64,000 bases of DNA, taken from positions 186,001-250,000 of the forward strand of contig OZ023207.1 of the NCBI GenBank assembly GCA_963995525.1, given 5' to 3'. This document shows, piece after piece, positions 1 to 11,505 of the stretch (the first letter of the stretch is position 1; each line of letters begins with the position of its first letter). A model generated the notes under the pieces. That model saw only the letters and a program-made list of their open reading frames with translations. It was not told where the DNA came from and ran no database searches. This DNA is from Escarpia spicata (lineage: Eukaryota > Annelida > Polychaeta > Sabellida > Siboglinidae). Position numbers and translations under genes: made by a program.

Positions 1-389
1 TGCTATTTAAAACAATATTAAATCAAGTGGCCCTCCATAATTATTTGTAATTTATGTATACTACATGTAAGTTACCGAGGTACATAACTGAGTTTAGATT
101 AATACCACGTCTCGGTAGTTAAGCAACTGTGCTGTCTGTTGTTTAGTGAGTACCATTTTCTATGTAGACATGTACTGCTTGAATATGTTGTTGCATTGTT
201 TTCAACAGATATCAGTTAGTGTTAAACTAATCATTGAGACAAACTAAATGGAGCGTTAAGTTTGTCTGGAGTTTTGTTTCGAAGTTTGATTTAATATACA
301 GTATTATTGTTTGTTTGATGTAGGCAACTCCTGTTTGCATATAATTATTATGAATACACACATTGCAACTTAATTCTGCCTTATTACAG
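1..389. other. AT-rich unique flank, no gene seen
   Basis: This is single-copy-looking, AT-rich sequence before the first tandem array. I see no convincing open frame, splice-site pair or recognisable mobile element. It ends where the first unit containing the ccctatactattattc motif appears. Confidence 0.5.
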
Positions 390-793
390 GCTTATACTAT
401 TATTCCGCCCTATACTCTTATTATAATTTCATGAAATGTCCACCCTATACTATTATTCTGCCCTATACTCTTATCATAATTTAGAGAAATTTCCGCCCTA
501 TACTATTATTCTGCCCTATACTCTTATCATAATTTAGAGAAATTTCCGCTCTATACTATTATTCCGCCCTATACTCTTATCATAATTTTGAGAAATTTCC
601 ACCCTATACTATTATTCTGCCCTATACTCTTATTATAATTTAGAGAAATGTCTGCCCTATACTATTATTCCGCCCTATACTCTTATCATAATTTCATGAA
701 ATGTCCACCCTATACTATTATTCTGCCCTATACTCTTATCATAATTTCATGAAATGTCCGCCCTATACTATTATTCTGCCCTATACTCTTATT
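390..793. repeat. 53-bp tandem array, left part
   Basis: About 7.5 units of 53 bp. Each unit holds two related 18-bp subunits (ccctatactattattccg and ccctatactcttat) followed by a spacer of the type cataatttcatgaaatgt. Units differ mainly at ccgccc/ccaccc/ctgccc and in the spacer (tttcatg or tttagag). The array is cut at about 793 by a minus-strand LINE and resumes at 5934 in the same phase, so the two parts were once one array. Confidence 0.9.
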
Positions 794-1441
794 GGAATTG
801 GAACAATTTATTCGACAATAAACAAACAAAAGCACACATTGCAACACACATTTTTACAATAGTTAGTCTATGTCGGGAGACTCTCACTAAGGCTCAAAAG
901 CCGCTAGCGTGAGAGCCACCCACGGGAAGAGAATATTTACTGCAAGTAGTCAATTTAACATAGTAAATGATTATTCAGTAGACTACTTTTATGTCATTCA
1001 TATCCGTATTCTCCCACCGTGGTGCACACAGTAAAAATATGAAGTGATTTGGTAGAATATACACAAGGTCGCCATAATCTAGCACAATAATTATGAGCCT
1101 ACATGTGATTTATGAATGGCTGTTTCATTTAATAGAAAAGCACTTCATTGGAGAACTGAATACCATGCTCGGTTTAGACTAAATTATAGTTTACTTTTAG
1201 TCGCAATTGCTTCGTACATTATGAAAGACAAGACACGACACAAATACTAAAAGGTTAGTATAAGCGGAGACAGGTTAGATCTTCATAACCAGGGCTGCTC
1301 TGGTTCGGGAATACACATGGAAATTGGCCTATTAGTAAAAAGAGGATACAATTAAGAAATCTTTGTGGTTTCGCATCAATTTATGCAAATATAAGCATGT
1401 AGGCAGTTTATTATATAATAAAAAGTATTCACTTTCTAAAA

Positions 1442-4400
1442 TTACAGATTATTGTTTTGCCTACATATATAGCAATTAGCAATTGTGCAAGTCTCTTGGT
1501 ATTGATCCAAGAGATATTTCTTCAGATATAAAGAGAAACCGTGAAGACTATGAGTATTGACTTTTTCCGTAATTCTAGGTGGCATATTTCTGAGTAGAGT
1601 TGGCAGGTAGTATCTTATACACTTTCTGGCTCGGGAGGTTCGGCTGTACGGAATAGAGATGTAATGACTTTGCCTAGTGTGATGGCCATGGTGTGTGGTA
1701 TTTAGTGAAAATAAAGATTTATAGTAAGAAGGAACTATACTATTCACAAATTTGTGATAAAATATAAGACATTTTTGCGTGAAAATGTCGTCGACCTTCA
1801 ATAACTTTAGTGATTTCATTAGAGGTTCTGTGTGGGAATTATATTCGCTGTGGGTTATAATTCTTATCGCCTTTTTCTGCAATTTCGAAATTCTTTTTGA
1901 ATTAAAGCCCCACAATAAAATACTATAATTGAAGTGTGGCGCAATTAAGGAATTGTACATTATCTTTAGAGCACATGTAGGTAAGAAGTGCTTTAACTTA
2001 TTTAATATACCAAGAGTTCTTGATATTTTAATGGCAATTTTATCAATGTGTGCTGTCCAATCTAATGTTTCATGGATAGTTGTGCCTAAGAAGTTAAATT
2101 CTTGAACACGATCAATGTGTTGGTCATCTATTTTTAGCGTTAATTCGATACGCGCGGTACTGCGTTGAGGAAAATGAAACAACATATATTTAGTGTTACA
2201 AGCATTAAGAGACAGTTTGTTTACTGATAACCATTCACTTATTTTTTCCAATTCCTTATTTATGTTGATGCTTAAAGTAATGTTATCAAACACATCTGAA
2301 GTAGATTGGAAGGAACAATCAGGGTAGTGTCATCGGCATATAATATCGCATTAAATTTATCACTGGCGTAATGAATATCATTTATATACAAGATGAATAA
2401 CAATGGTCCCAATATGGAACCCTGAGGGACACCTGTAGAGATGGGTAATTTATTGGATATTACATCACCGAATTGTACAAATTGAAGCCTATTAGTAAGA
2501 TAACTGATTAGCCAGTGTAACGGTGTCTTGTTTATGCCGTAGTGTTCAAGTTTTTTAAATAAAATAGAGTGGTCTAGTGTATCGAATGCTTTTGAGAGGT
2601 CTAAAAAAATGGATATAGGAATATTACCCTTGTCTAAGCTTTGTAAAAGAGTGTCTTTCATTTCCAGTGTAGCCATCTCCGTAGAATGTGCTTTTCTAAA
2701 ACCATACTGACTTTTAAATAATATTTCATTTGTAGTTAAATACTCATATAGTTGGTTATACACAATTCTTTCGAAGACTTTGGAGATAGACGGCAGCAAC
2801 GAGATTGGCCTGAAATTATCTAGCATCGTTTTATCGTTTTTCTTATACAGAGGAATAACTTTTGCAATTTTTAGTATATGTGGGAAAATTCCTGTGGTGA
2901 GCGATTGGTTAATTATGAGAGACAAAGGCTTGACAATTAGCGGGCTGATTTTCTTTAGCATATTTATGGAGATTGAGTCATGTCCTGCACTATTTTTGGG
3001 GTCGAATTCCTTTACAACTGACAATGTCTTTTTCTGTAACATGTTTGAATATAAAAGTGAACGGAGATTTGTCCTTTAGATAGCTGGTAAATGCTCTATG
3101 TGGTCTATTAAAGGATATTTTTTCTGCCAGTTTATTGCCAATATTTACAAAGAATTCATTAAATGCATGCGCAATTTCCCTTTTGTCCGAGATATGTACT
3201 CCGTTTATATAAAACAAATTAGGAAATTCAAATTGCTTATAGTTTTTATTTAAGAGTTGTTTAATGGTGTCCCAAGTTTTTCTTATGTTAGATTTATATT
3301 GATTGAATAGGTTTGTGTAGTGAATACATTTCGCTTCTCTGATAGCTCTATTTAAGATATTTTTATAAACGCGAAGATTTATCAATGACGCATTGTAAGA
3401 TATTTAATTGTGCGCAGTCTGTTTTAATTTGCGATACAGTTTGTCTTTATGTTTTATTGAGTTGATTATTCCAATGGTTATCCAGTTAGATTTTTTGTGT
3501 CTGTACTTATTGCATCTAACAGTTTTTGCAGGAAAATGATAGTCATATAGTCGGGAGAGTATATTTTCAAGTAAGTTATAGTTAGTGTTTGGATCAGATA
3601 GCTCATTTAGATTTAATTGATCCATGATGCACGATTGCCTTACAGATTCATAATATTGTGTTGTTGCCTTTTCATTGTTTGTCCTGATTGTCACCCATTT
3701 GGGAGCACTTTGTTTGGATAACAGTATATCGGTAATTATGAAATATGGTAAATGATCGGATATGTTGCTCATAATTATACCTGCTGTGGAAGCAGTAGTG
3801 GCATTTGAAATCTTACAGAATATCTGGTCAATTAGTGTGCAGCTTTTTCGAGAGAAACGAGTCGGCAAGGTAATTTTTGGATAAAATCCATTGGTACAGA
3901 ATAAATCAAAATAGTCGCCGACTTTTTGTTTGCTGTTTACTTTCAACAGGTCAATGTTAAAGTCGCCTGTTATTATAGTTTCTGCATTTTCCTTTCCCAA
4001 TTTTGAAAGTATCGGTGCAAATTCTTCTATAAATGTAGATATACTTTGTTAATTATTATTTAGCTTAGGCGGTCTATATATGTTTCCTATTGTGATGTTT
4101 TTATTTAGATTTGCACCAAATACATTAATAAAAAGCCCCTCCCAAATATCGGATGAGTCATATAATTGTCTTACAATGTATGAATAACGTACATGTAAAT
4201 ATATTAATAAACCTCCATGACCGGAGCATTTTTTGCCTTGATGAATGATGTTGTAATTTGGTAATTGATATTGAGATAAGTCTGCGTCATCAGAAAGCCA
4301 GATTTCCTGCAAACATATGGCACTGAAACCGATGTCTTTATTGATTAACTCTAGTAAGAGTGGGTAGATGTAGTTAAATTTTGAATTTATGCTTTGAACA

Positions 4401-4597
4401 TTTAAGCTGAAAATAGTAAACTTATCTATGGTAGTGGCAAGAGCGTCTTTTAAGTCTGTGGAGTGAGTAAGTATTGTTAAGTCATCTAATTTATCATCTG
4501 CATCGCCGAGAAGCTGTATTAGATTATTTGCAATCGAACCTCCATAGTTTGATAGTATTCCGTCCTCCAAAGAATTATTATTTAAATTGTATGCCAT
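1442..4597 (-). pseudogene. LINE ORF2: endonuclease-reverse transcriptase, decayed
   Basis: This is the enzyme that nicks target DNA and reverse-transcribes the element RNA. It starts at ATG 4597. The apurinic-type endonuclease shows SLNVQSINSK, CLQEIW, IIGNIYRPP-type sequence, TGDFNIDLL and the SNISDHLPYF catalytic block (about 4420-3720). A linker follows, then the RT domain with NFRPISLLPSISKVFERI, QYGFRKAHST, FLDLSKAFDTLDH, GVPQGSILGPLLF and the YADD active site (about 3000-2320). The C-terminus ends with a CX5CX2C motif (CTIANCYIC). Lesions are an in-frame stop at 4049-4051, a second at 3404-3406, a frameshift near 2990-3040 and another near 2290. About 1050 residues would be encoded without them. 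Family assignment is firm; the clade (Jockey/L2/CR1-like) is inferred. Confidence 0.9.
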
Positions 4598-4787
4598 ATA
4601 CTGTAGTACAAAGGTTTAATATAGTGCACCAAGGTGGGATTAAGTCATACAGATGCTTGCGTATGTGGAGCAACTGTTCCAAACATATGAAGAATAAAGC
4701 AATGAAAACGTTGAACATAAATGCTGATGCAATTTGCATCATTAAACTACAAAACACGAAGGTATGGAGCGTGTTTTCCAAAAAATA

Positions 4788-5629
4788 TTAACCAGTGCCC
4801 TGATGAAGATTGTTCAGGAATGTTTTTATGTCTTCAGTAGCAACTTCACGGCCCTCCGCGTATAACTTCCCATTTCGGAAAGTCGGCCTTTTGTTACGCT
4901 TGAACAGATCCTCCATATAGGGACGAACTCGTTGTTTCTCTGTAAAGTCCACATTAGTCGAGTCATCCATGAGGCGGTACGGTGTATTCGCGAGTTTCGC
5001 GCGCGCTGCTCTCATCACTGATCCCCCCGTACATCTCTGCTGTAAAAACGCGCAATGATGTGTCGAGGTTTCCCTTTTTGCGGTTTACCAGTTCGGTGTG
5101 CATATTCAATGGCACCGCCCTTTACCTCAAACTTGTCTTGAAGAATGTGATCTACGATGGAAATACAGCTTTCCTCGCTTGTCTCAGGGGCACCGAGCAA
5201 ACGAACATTGAAACCACGGGAGTGTCTTTCCGAAATATTTAGTTTCAACTCGAGTTTGGCGATAGCAGTGGTGGCGAATTGCAGTTCGCGGTTTGATTTA
5301 TCGATCACCTTGCCCATTTCCGCAACAAAGTTTTGCTGGTCTTTTATGTTTCGGGCATTAAATTCGACCGATTCACTTAGGTCCGCAATCACAGTCGATT
5401 GGTCCATGACTCTGTCTTCGATGTTTGACAGTTTTTTTTCCAGGCTAGCCTGGGGTGTGATGATGCTATCAAGCTTGTCATTCAAACTAACCAGGGCCGA
5501 ACGAACAAATGTCGCAAAGTCGTCTTCTTTGTGCGGAGCCTCTATTTCCGGCCCGGTTGCCCGTTCATCCGTAACCGACTTAGTCATTGACTGCACCTTA
5601 CTGCGCGTTCGTTTGTCTCCTGCAAACAT
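4788..5629 (-). pseudogene. LINE ORF1: L1-ORF1p-like RNA-binding protein, one frameshift
   Basis: This would be the nucleic-acid-binding chaperone of the retrotransposon RNP. The first ATG is at 5629 (MFAGDKRTRSK). The first 200 residues contain a long heptad-like coiled-coil region (about 35-135), then an RRM-like stretch with FNVRLLGAPETSEE and IEYAHRTGKPQKGKPRHII, the layout of the L1 ORF1p/Transposase_22 family. The frame breaks near 5015-5035, beside a run of six Gs on the coding strand, and continues in another frame to 4788 with a typical C-terminal domain (KLANTPYRLMDD, FRNGKLYAEGREV). Joined, it would be about 280 residues. ORF1 ends 191 bp before the ORF2 ATG. The homopolymer at the break means a sequencing error cannot be excluded. 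Confidence 0.85.
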
Positions 5630-5933
5630 AGTGGCCAACGAGTGATTATATAATCACCGGCAGGTGTGACGAGAATGGAGCGAAGGTAGTTGCCAACAGC
5701 GATAATGGGCGATAATGTGCTTGACGCAAATTAGTTCATTCAAAAACCTAACTTTTGACGTATGCTGCTAATTCAGCTGAGGGTTTGCCTACATCAGTCC
5801 TTGCTCCATACCTTCAATGCAACGTCTTATCTCATTGCGAGATGCTGTCTGCTCGAAGAGTCGGAATTGAAAGTGACTTTTGTAGAAGCTTAAAGCAACA
5901 CTGCTTACCGCTTAAGAACAGCTGACACCATAG

Positions 5934-6330
5934 TTATTATAATTTCATGAAATGTCCGCCCTATACTATTATTCCGCCCTATACTCTTATCATAATTCCA
6001 TGAAATGTCCGCCCTATACTATTATTCCGCCCTATACTCTTATCATAATTTCATGAAATGTCGGCCCTATACTATTATTCCGCCCTATACTCTTATCATA
6101 ATTTCATGAAATGTCCGCCCTATACTATTATTCCGCCCTATACTCTTATCATAATTTCATGAAATGTCCGCCCTATACTATTATTCCGCCCTATACTCTT
6201 ATCATAATTTCATGAAATGTCTGCCCTATACTATTATTCTGCCCTATACTCTTATCATAATTTCATGAAATGTCTGCCCTATACTATTATTCTGCCCTAT
6301 ACTCTTATTATAATTTCATGAAATTTCCAC
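5934..6330. repeat. 53-bp tandem array, right part
   Basis: The 53-bp array resumes directly after the LINE with about 7.5 well-conserved units (tgaaatg recurs at 6001 and 6054). Units here are more homogeneous (ccgccc in most) than those left of the LINE. Confidence 0.9.
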
Positions 6331-6573
6331 CCTATGCTATGTTATTCCGACCTATGCTCTTATTAAAATTCTGAGGCATGTCCACCCTATACTCTTATTC
6401 CGCCCTATACTCTTATTCCGCCCTATACTCTTATTCCGCCCTGTACTCTTATTCCACCATATACTCTTATTCCACCATATACTCTTATTCCACCATATAC
6501 TCTTATTCCGACCTGTACACTTATTCCACCCTATATAGTCTTATTCCGACCTGTACACTTATTTGGAATGCAT
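6331..6573. repeat. Degenerate 18-bp subunit expansion at array edge
   Basis: After a diverged 53-bp unit, the array changes to about ten head-to-tail 18-bp units (ccgccctatactcttatt, with caccat and gacctg variants). The 53-bp unit already contains two copies of this 18-mer, so this edge either preserves the primitive repeat or is a secondary slippage product. The 18-bp length keeps one frame open (YSYSAL-type translation); I do not consider it coding. Confidence 0.8.
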
Positions 6574-7094
6574 TGGTAACTCCACCAGTATAAAACAAAA
6601 TGCAAAAGTTTTTAAAATTCTTAGCTATTTTCATAAAATCCCACAACACAAACCACAATAAACAAATAAAGTATAAAGTACAATTTGATGATCAAAGTTT
6701 CTCAAAACATTCTCATTTCCAAATCCTGTGTATATATATGAAGTAAACGAACATAAAATGTTGCATGAAGTGCAGTTTAAAAGTAGTGCAGAACAGGTTC
6801 ATTTCTTCTTGTGACTTCTTGAAATAAACAGTTTTGATCTCTGGTATGCTCAAAGCTAGTTCCCTGGCTTCCTAAAGGGTGTCAGCAGAACAAGTTGACC
6901 CTCTGTTATTAAGTATATATCCAGGATTAGTATTGCGCACATATAAATCCTCAATGAGATTCCAGTTGTAGAGATTAATTTACCATTTCTGTTGTGGAAA
7001 TTCATACAATAATCCTTGTCATATAGTTGCAGCACCTAGAAGGAAAGCCAATGATTTAGTACAAGAACTGCACATTAACTAAGTCTAGTTAAGT
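6574..7094. other. AT-rich unique spacer
   Basis: Single-copy-looking AT-rich DNA between two arrays. I see no protein similarity, no RNA gene and no transposon ends. Confidence 0.45.
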
Positions 7095-9155
7095 ATTTAT
7101 ATATCAAGGTACATGTTAGTAACATGCACAGTGTAGTGAGGGTTATGACAAGTTTTCTGTTCCTACACTTTCACTGTTGCATTCATCTGCTTCCTTCTAC
7201 ACAAGTTCCAGCTGTTCTTTTTTCTTAACTTAAAACATTCCACAGTATACATGACCATTTATATATCAAGGTACATGTTAGTAACATGCACAGTGTAGTG
7301 AGGGTTATGACAAGTTTTCTGTTCCTACACTTTCACTGTTGCATTCATCTGCTTCCTTCTACACAAGTTCCACCTGTTCTTTTTTCTTAACTTAAAACAT
7401 TCCACAGTATACATGACCATTTATATATCAAGGTACATGTTAGTAACATGCACAGTGTAGTGAGGGTTATGACAAGTTTTCTGTTCCTACACTTTCACTG
7501 TTGCATTCATCTGCTTCCTTCTACACAAGTTCCACCTGTTCTTTTTTCTTAACTTAAAACATTCCACAGTATACATGACCATTTATATATCAAGGTGCAT
7601 GTTAGTAACATGCACAGTGTAGTGAGGGTTATGACAAGTTTTCTGTTCCTACACTTTCACTGTTGCATTCATCTGCTTCCTTCTACACAAGTTCCACCTG
7701 TTCTTTTTTCTTAACTTAAAACATTCCACAGTATACATGACCATTTATATATCAAGGTACATGTTAGTAACATGCACAGTGTAGTGAGGGTTATGACAAG
7801 TTTTCTGTTCCTACACTTTCACTGTTGCATTCATCTGCTTCCTTCTACACAAGTTCCACCTGTTCTTTTTTCTTAACTTAAAACATTCCACAGTATACAT
7901 GACCATTTATATATCAAGGTGCATGTTAGTAACATGCACAGTGTAGTGAGGGTTATGACAAGTTTTCTGTTCCTACACTTTCACTGTTGCATTCATCTGC
8001 TTCCTTCTACACAAGTTCCACCTGTTCTTTTTTCTTAACTTAAAACATTCCACAGTATACATGACCATTTATATATCAAGGTACATGTTAGTAACATGCA
8101 CAGTGTAGTGAGGGTTATGACAAGTTTTCTGTTCCTACACTTTCACTGTTGCATTCATCTGCTTCCTTCTACACAAGTTCCACCTGTTCTTTTTTCTTAA
8201 CTTAAAACATTCCACAGTATACATGACCATTTATATATCAAGGTGCATGTTAGTAACATGCACAGTGTAGTGAGGGTTATGACAAGTTTTCTGTTCCTAC
8301 ACTTTCACTGTTGCATTCATCTGCTTCCTTCTACACAAGTTCCACCTGTTCTTTTTTCTTAACTTAAAACATTCCACAGTATACATGACCATTTATATAT
8401 CAAGGTACATGTTAGTAACATGCACAGTGTAGTGAGGGTTATGACAAGTTTTCTGTTCCTACACTTTCACTGTTGCATTCATCTGCTTCCTTCTACACAA
8501 GTTCCACCTGTTCTTTTTTCTTAACTTAAAACATTCCACAGTATACATGACCATTTATATATCAAGGTGCATGTTAGTAACATGCACAGTGTAGTGAGGG
8601 TTATGACAAGTTTTCTGTTCCTACACTTTCACTGTTGCATTCATCTGCTTCCTTCTACACAAGTTCCACCTGTTCTTTTTTCTTAACTTAAAACATTCCA
8701 CAGTATACATGACCATTTATATATCAAGGTACATGTTAGTAACATGCACAGTGTAGTGAGGGTTATGACAAGTTTTCTGTTCCTACACTTTCACTGTTGC
8801 ATTCATCTGCTTCCTTCTACACAAGTTCCACCTGTTCTTTTTTCTTAACTTAAAACATTCCACAGTATACATGACCATTTATATATCAAGGTGCATGTTA
8901 GTAACATGCACAGTGTAGTGAGGGTTATGACAAGTTTTCTGTTCCTACACTTTCACTGTTGCATTCATCTGCTTCCTTCTACACAAGTTCCACCTGTTCT
9001 TTTTTCTTAACTTAAAACATTCCACAGTATACATGACCATTTATATATCAAGGTACATGTTAGTAACATGCACAGTGTAGTGAGGGTTATGACAAGTTTT
9101 CTGTTCCTACACTTTCACTGTTGCATTCATCTGCTTCCTTCTACACAAGTTCCAT
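7095..9155. repeat. 162-bp satellite with alternating A/B units
   Basis: About 12.7 head-to-tail copies of a 162-bp unit starting at atttatatatcaaggt (7095, 7257, 7419 and so on). Copies are almost identical. A single diagnostic base alternates: the first three units read caaggtac, and from 7419 onward units alternate strictly between ggtac (7419, 7743, 8067, 8391, 8715, 9039) and ggtgc (7581, 7905, 8229, 8553, 8877). This indicates recent amplification of a 324-bp dimer. The first unit also differs at cagctgttc (others cacctgttc). The last unit is cut at about 9155 by a CR1 fragment. Confidence 0.95.
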
Positions 9156-9500
9156 CGATTCGTACGTCTTCGATAGAAATATGTTTTTCTCAGTTAAGAA
9201 AGATAGAAGGACTAGAGGACATGAACTTGCATTAGCAAAGGAGCAGAGTAGATTGGATATAAGAAAGTTTTCATTTTCACAAAGGACTGTAAATGAATGG
9301 AACAGATTACCTGCTGATTGTGTGGGTGCTAGTAGCGTGAATATGTTTAAAAATAAAATCGACACATACCTCAGACGGGCGGGATACACATAGATAAAAG
9401 GGTCGGACTCTCGATAAGCCAAAGGGCTTCCTTGTCCACCTGCCACCTAGAGTTAATTCTCTGGGTGGCAGTCTTGTTAAATCTTATTAAATCTATTGTT
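9156..9500 (+). mobile_element. 5'-truncated CR1 LINE, 3' end only
   Basis: This encodes the last 77 or so residues of a CR1 ORF2 (FDRNMFFSVKKDRRTRG, SRLDIRKFSFSQRTVNEWNR, ending RRAGYT at 9393), then a short 3' UTR with the CR1-like tail cttgttaaatcttattaaat. It is nearly identical to the C-terminus of the CR1 copy at 22613-25207, so the two insertions derive from one recently active family. The 5' truncation point abuts a broken 162-bp satellite unit. The satellite does not resume on the other side. Confidence 0.88.
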
Positions 9501-9951
9501 TGATGGAAACTGTGAATAATCTGTAATTGGTCACTGGCAGTATCCTGTGTCAACAGACAGCATTAAGCCACTAGACCCCTGTTAAACTGGACAGTTGCCT
9601 GTAGGTTTTAAACTGTGTCAAACATTTGAATGTTATGCATGTAATATTTCCATGCAATCCATTTGCATATATAATGTAAAACTTCAACAGCCGTTTTCTT
9701 CATTTTCACTTTTTGACTCCTACCATTTTCAATGCTCCATAACTTCGCCAATTTTTGTAGCAGTCATAATTTGTGAAACCGTGTAAAGCACCTTACCAAA
9801 CCTTTACAAGATTGTAAGAAAACAAAGTTGCAATTTTTCCAACTTATCACTCATTTGGTCAGCCGGGGTCACATATAGACATATTAGTCCAAAGGACTTC
9901 AGGGCCACTTGGCCCATTTTTCATATATCACATTTTTCTGGGGGATCGAGT
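9501..9951. other. Unique spacer
   Basis: AT-rich sequence with no recognisable gene. A 63-codon open frame at 9595-9786 has no features that would support coding. Confidence 0.45.
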
Positions 9952-10560
9952 TCTCCAGACTTTCTGTTTGTGCATGTCTGTGAATGGTAATCCTATGTGT
10001 GGTGGGTCTCCAGACTTTCTGTTTGTGCATGTCTGTGAATGGTAATCCTATGTGTGGTGGGTCTCCAGACTTTCTGTTTGTGCATGTCTGTGAATGGTAA
10101 TCCTATGTGTGGTGGGTCTCCAGACTTTCTGTTTGTGCATGTCTGTGAATGGTAATCCTATGTGTGGTGGGTCTCCAGACTTTCTGTTTGTGCATGTCTG
10201 TGAATGGTAATCCTATGTGTGGTGGGTCTCCAGACTTTCTGTTTGTACATGTCTGTGAATGGTAATCCTATGTGTGGTGGGTCTCCAGACTTTCTGTTTG
10301 TGCATGTCTGTGAATGGTAATCCTATGTGTGGTGGGTCTCCAGACTTTCTGTTTGTGCATGTCTGTGAATGGTAATCCTATGTGTGGTGGGTCTCCAGAC
10401 TTTCTGTTTGTACATGTCTGTGAATGGTAATCCTATGTGTGGTGGGTCTCCAGACTTTCTGTTTGTGCATGTCTGTGAATGGTAATCCTATGTGTGGTGG
10501 GTCTCCAGACTTTCTGTTTGTGCATGTCTGTGAATGGTAATCCTATGTGTGTGGGTCTCC
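9952..10560. repeat. 55-bp tandem array
   Basis: Eleven copies of a 55-bp unit beginning tctccagactttctgtttg (9952, 10007, 10062 and so on). Copies are nearly perfect, with a tgcatg/tacatg variant in two units and a 2-bp shortening in the last. Such homogeneity indicates recent expansion. Confidence 0.95.
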
Positions 10561-11505
10561 TACCTTTGCTGATATATTTTATTTTAAGGAGGTTTATCTA
10601 TGTAATGACAACGTTTAGATTGCATTTACATTATGTATTCATGCATTGTTATTTTGCTTATTATTATAAAGCCCACAGACAATACTGACATTTGCCTCTG
10701 ATGTTATCAGCAAACTAGCCACAATTCCTAGTAATTTTATACAGGTAACATTGTTCCACATAAAATATTAGATATACTAGTCAAGTGCGGATTATTTTTT
10801 TTCCAGGTTAATTTATATTATGGTTATTTGATAATGCATACAATCTTTGCAAATTGACACTTTCCATGAAGTGATGAATGACATGAGTGCTTTAGGAGTG
10901 CTTTGCAATGTTTTAAACAATAGGACTACCAGAACAAAGCTATCATTTTAATAGGGTGAATTCTTTTAAGAGAGACAATTAGACATTTCATGTAAAATAC
11001 GACCCATGAAATATAGTCATAGTTTCATAATCATGTCTTTGTAATGTAATCCTTGAATCAACTACTGACATTGTCAAAACATTGTGACATGTCTGGAGTA
11101 TTCACAACAGTTAGTGCATGTTTCCTCTTACTAGTTGTGTAAGCTCAACCTTAACACGCTAGTAGCTAGCTATCTTTTCATTCTTTGGTGGTGTCTAGTG
11201 TCTAGACTGTAACAGGCCTGGGGTCAGTTACATCACAATGTAATCTATTTCTATTAGTATTACTACTACTTAGTTTCCTTCCTATTATTAGTATTACTAC
11301 CGGTATTACTATTACATGCTGAATGTAATATATTACTATTACATTTTTCATCGGAACTATGTATAGTATAATACATGCATATGTACCACAACATACAACT
11401 ATCACATTTTTATTATCTACTAACTGCACTGTTTATGGATAGAACATATTTTTGTTTTATATTTAAGTACCGTATACAGGAATAGAAAAAAGACACAATG
11501 TCTCT
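10561..11505. other. AT-rich unique spacer
   Basis: About 945 bp with no supported gene. It contains a short stretch of (TATTAC)-like low complexity at about 11250-11345. Short open frames on either strand here show no domain and have AT-rich composition typical of noncoding sequence. Confidence 0.5.

Larger units (their letters stand above)
794..5933 (-). mobile_element. Nearly full-length non-LTR retrotransposon (two-ORF LINE)
   Basis: A 5.1-kb LINE inserted into the 53-bp array. Read on the minus strand it has a 5' UTR (5630-5933), an L1-ORF1p-like ORF1 (5629-4788), ORF2 with endonuclease, reverse transcriptase and a Cys-rich C-terminus (4597-1442), and a 3' UTR (1441-794) whose end carries AATAAA near a short (ATTCCA)-type tail. 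The flanks share ttatt (789-793 and 5934-5938), a plausible 5-bp target-site duplication. Both ORFs are broken by a few lesions but remain easy to read, so the copy is fairly young yet non-autonomous. ORF2 motifs suggest the Jockey/CR1/L2 side of the LINE tree; the exact clade is not settled by eye. Confidence 0.88.

Noticed and set aside
6378..6593. 71-codon frame with YSYS repeats
   Set aside because: Produced by the 18-bp subunit expansion; no start context or homology.
9595..11429. Small open frames of 60-75 codons (9595-9786, 10479-10688, 11202-11429)
   Set aside because: AT-rich, partly overlapping a repeat, with no domain, splice signals or conserved start context.
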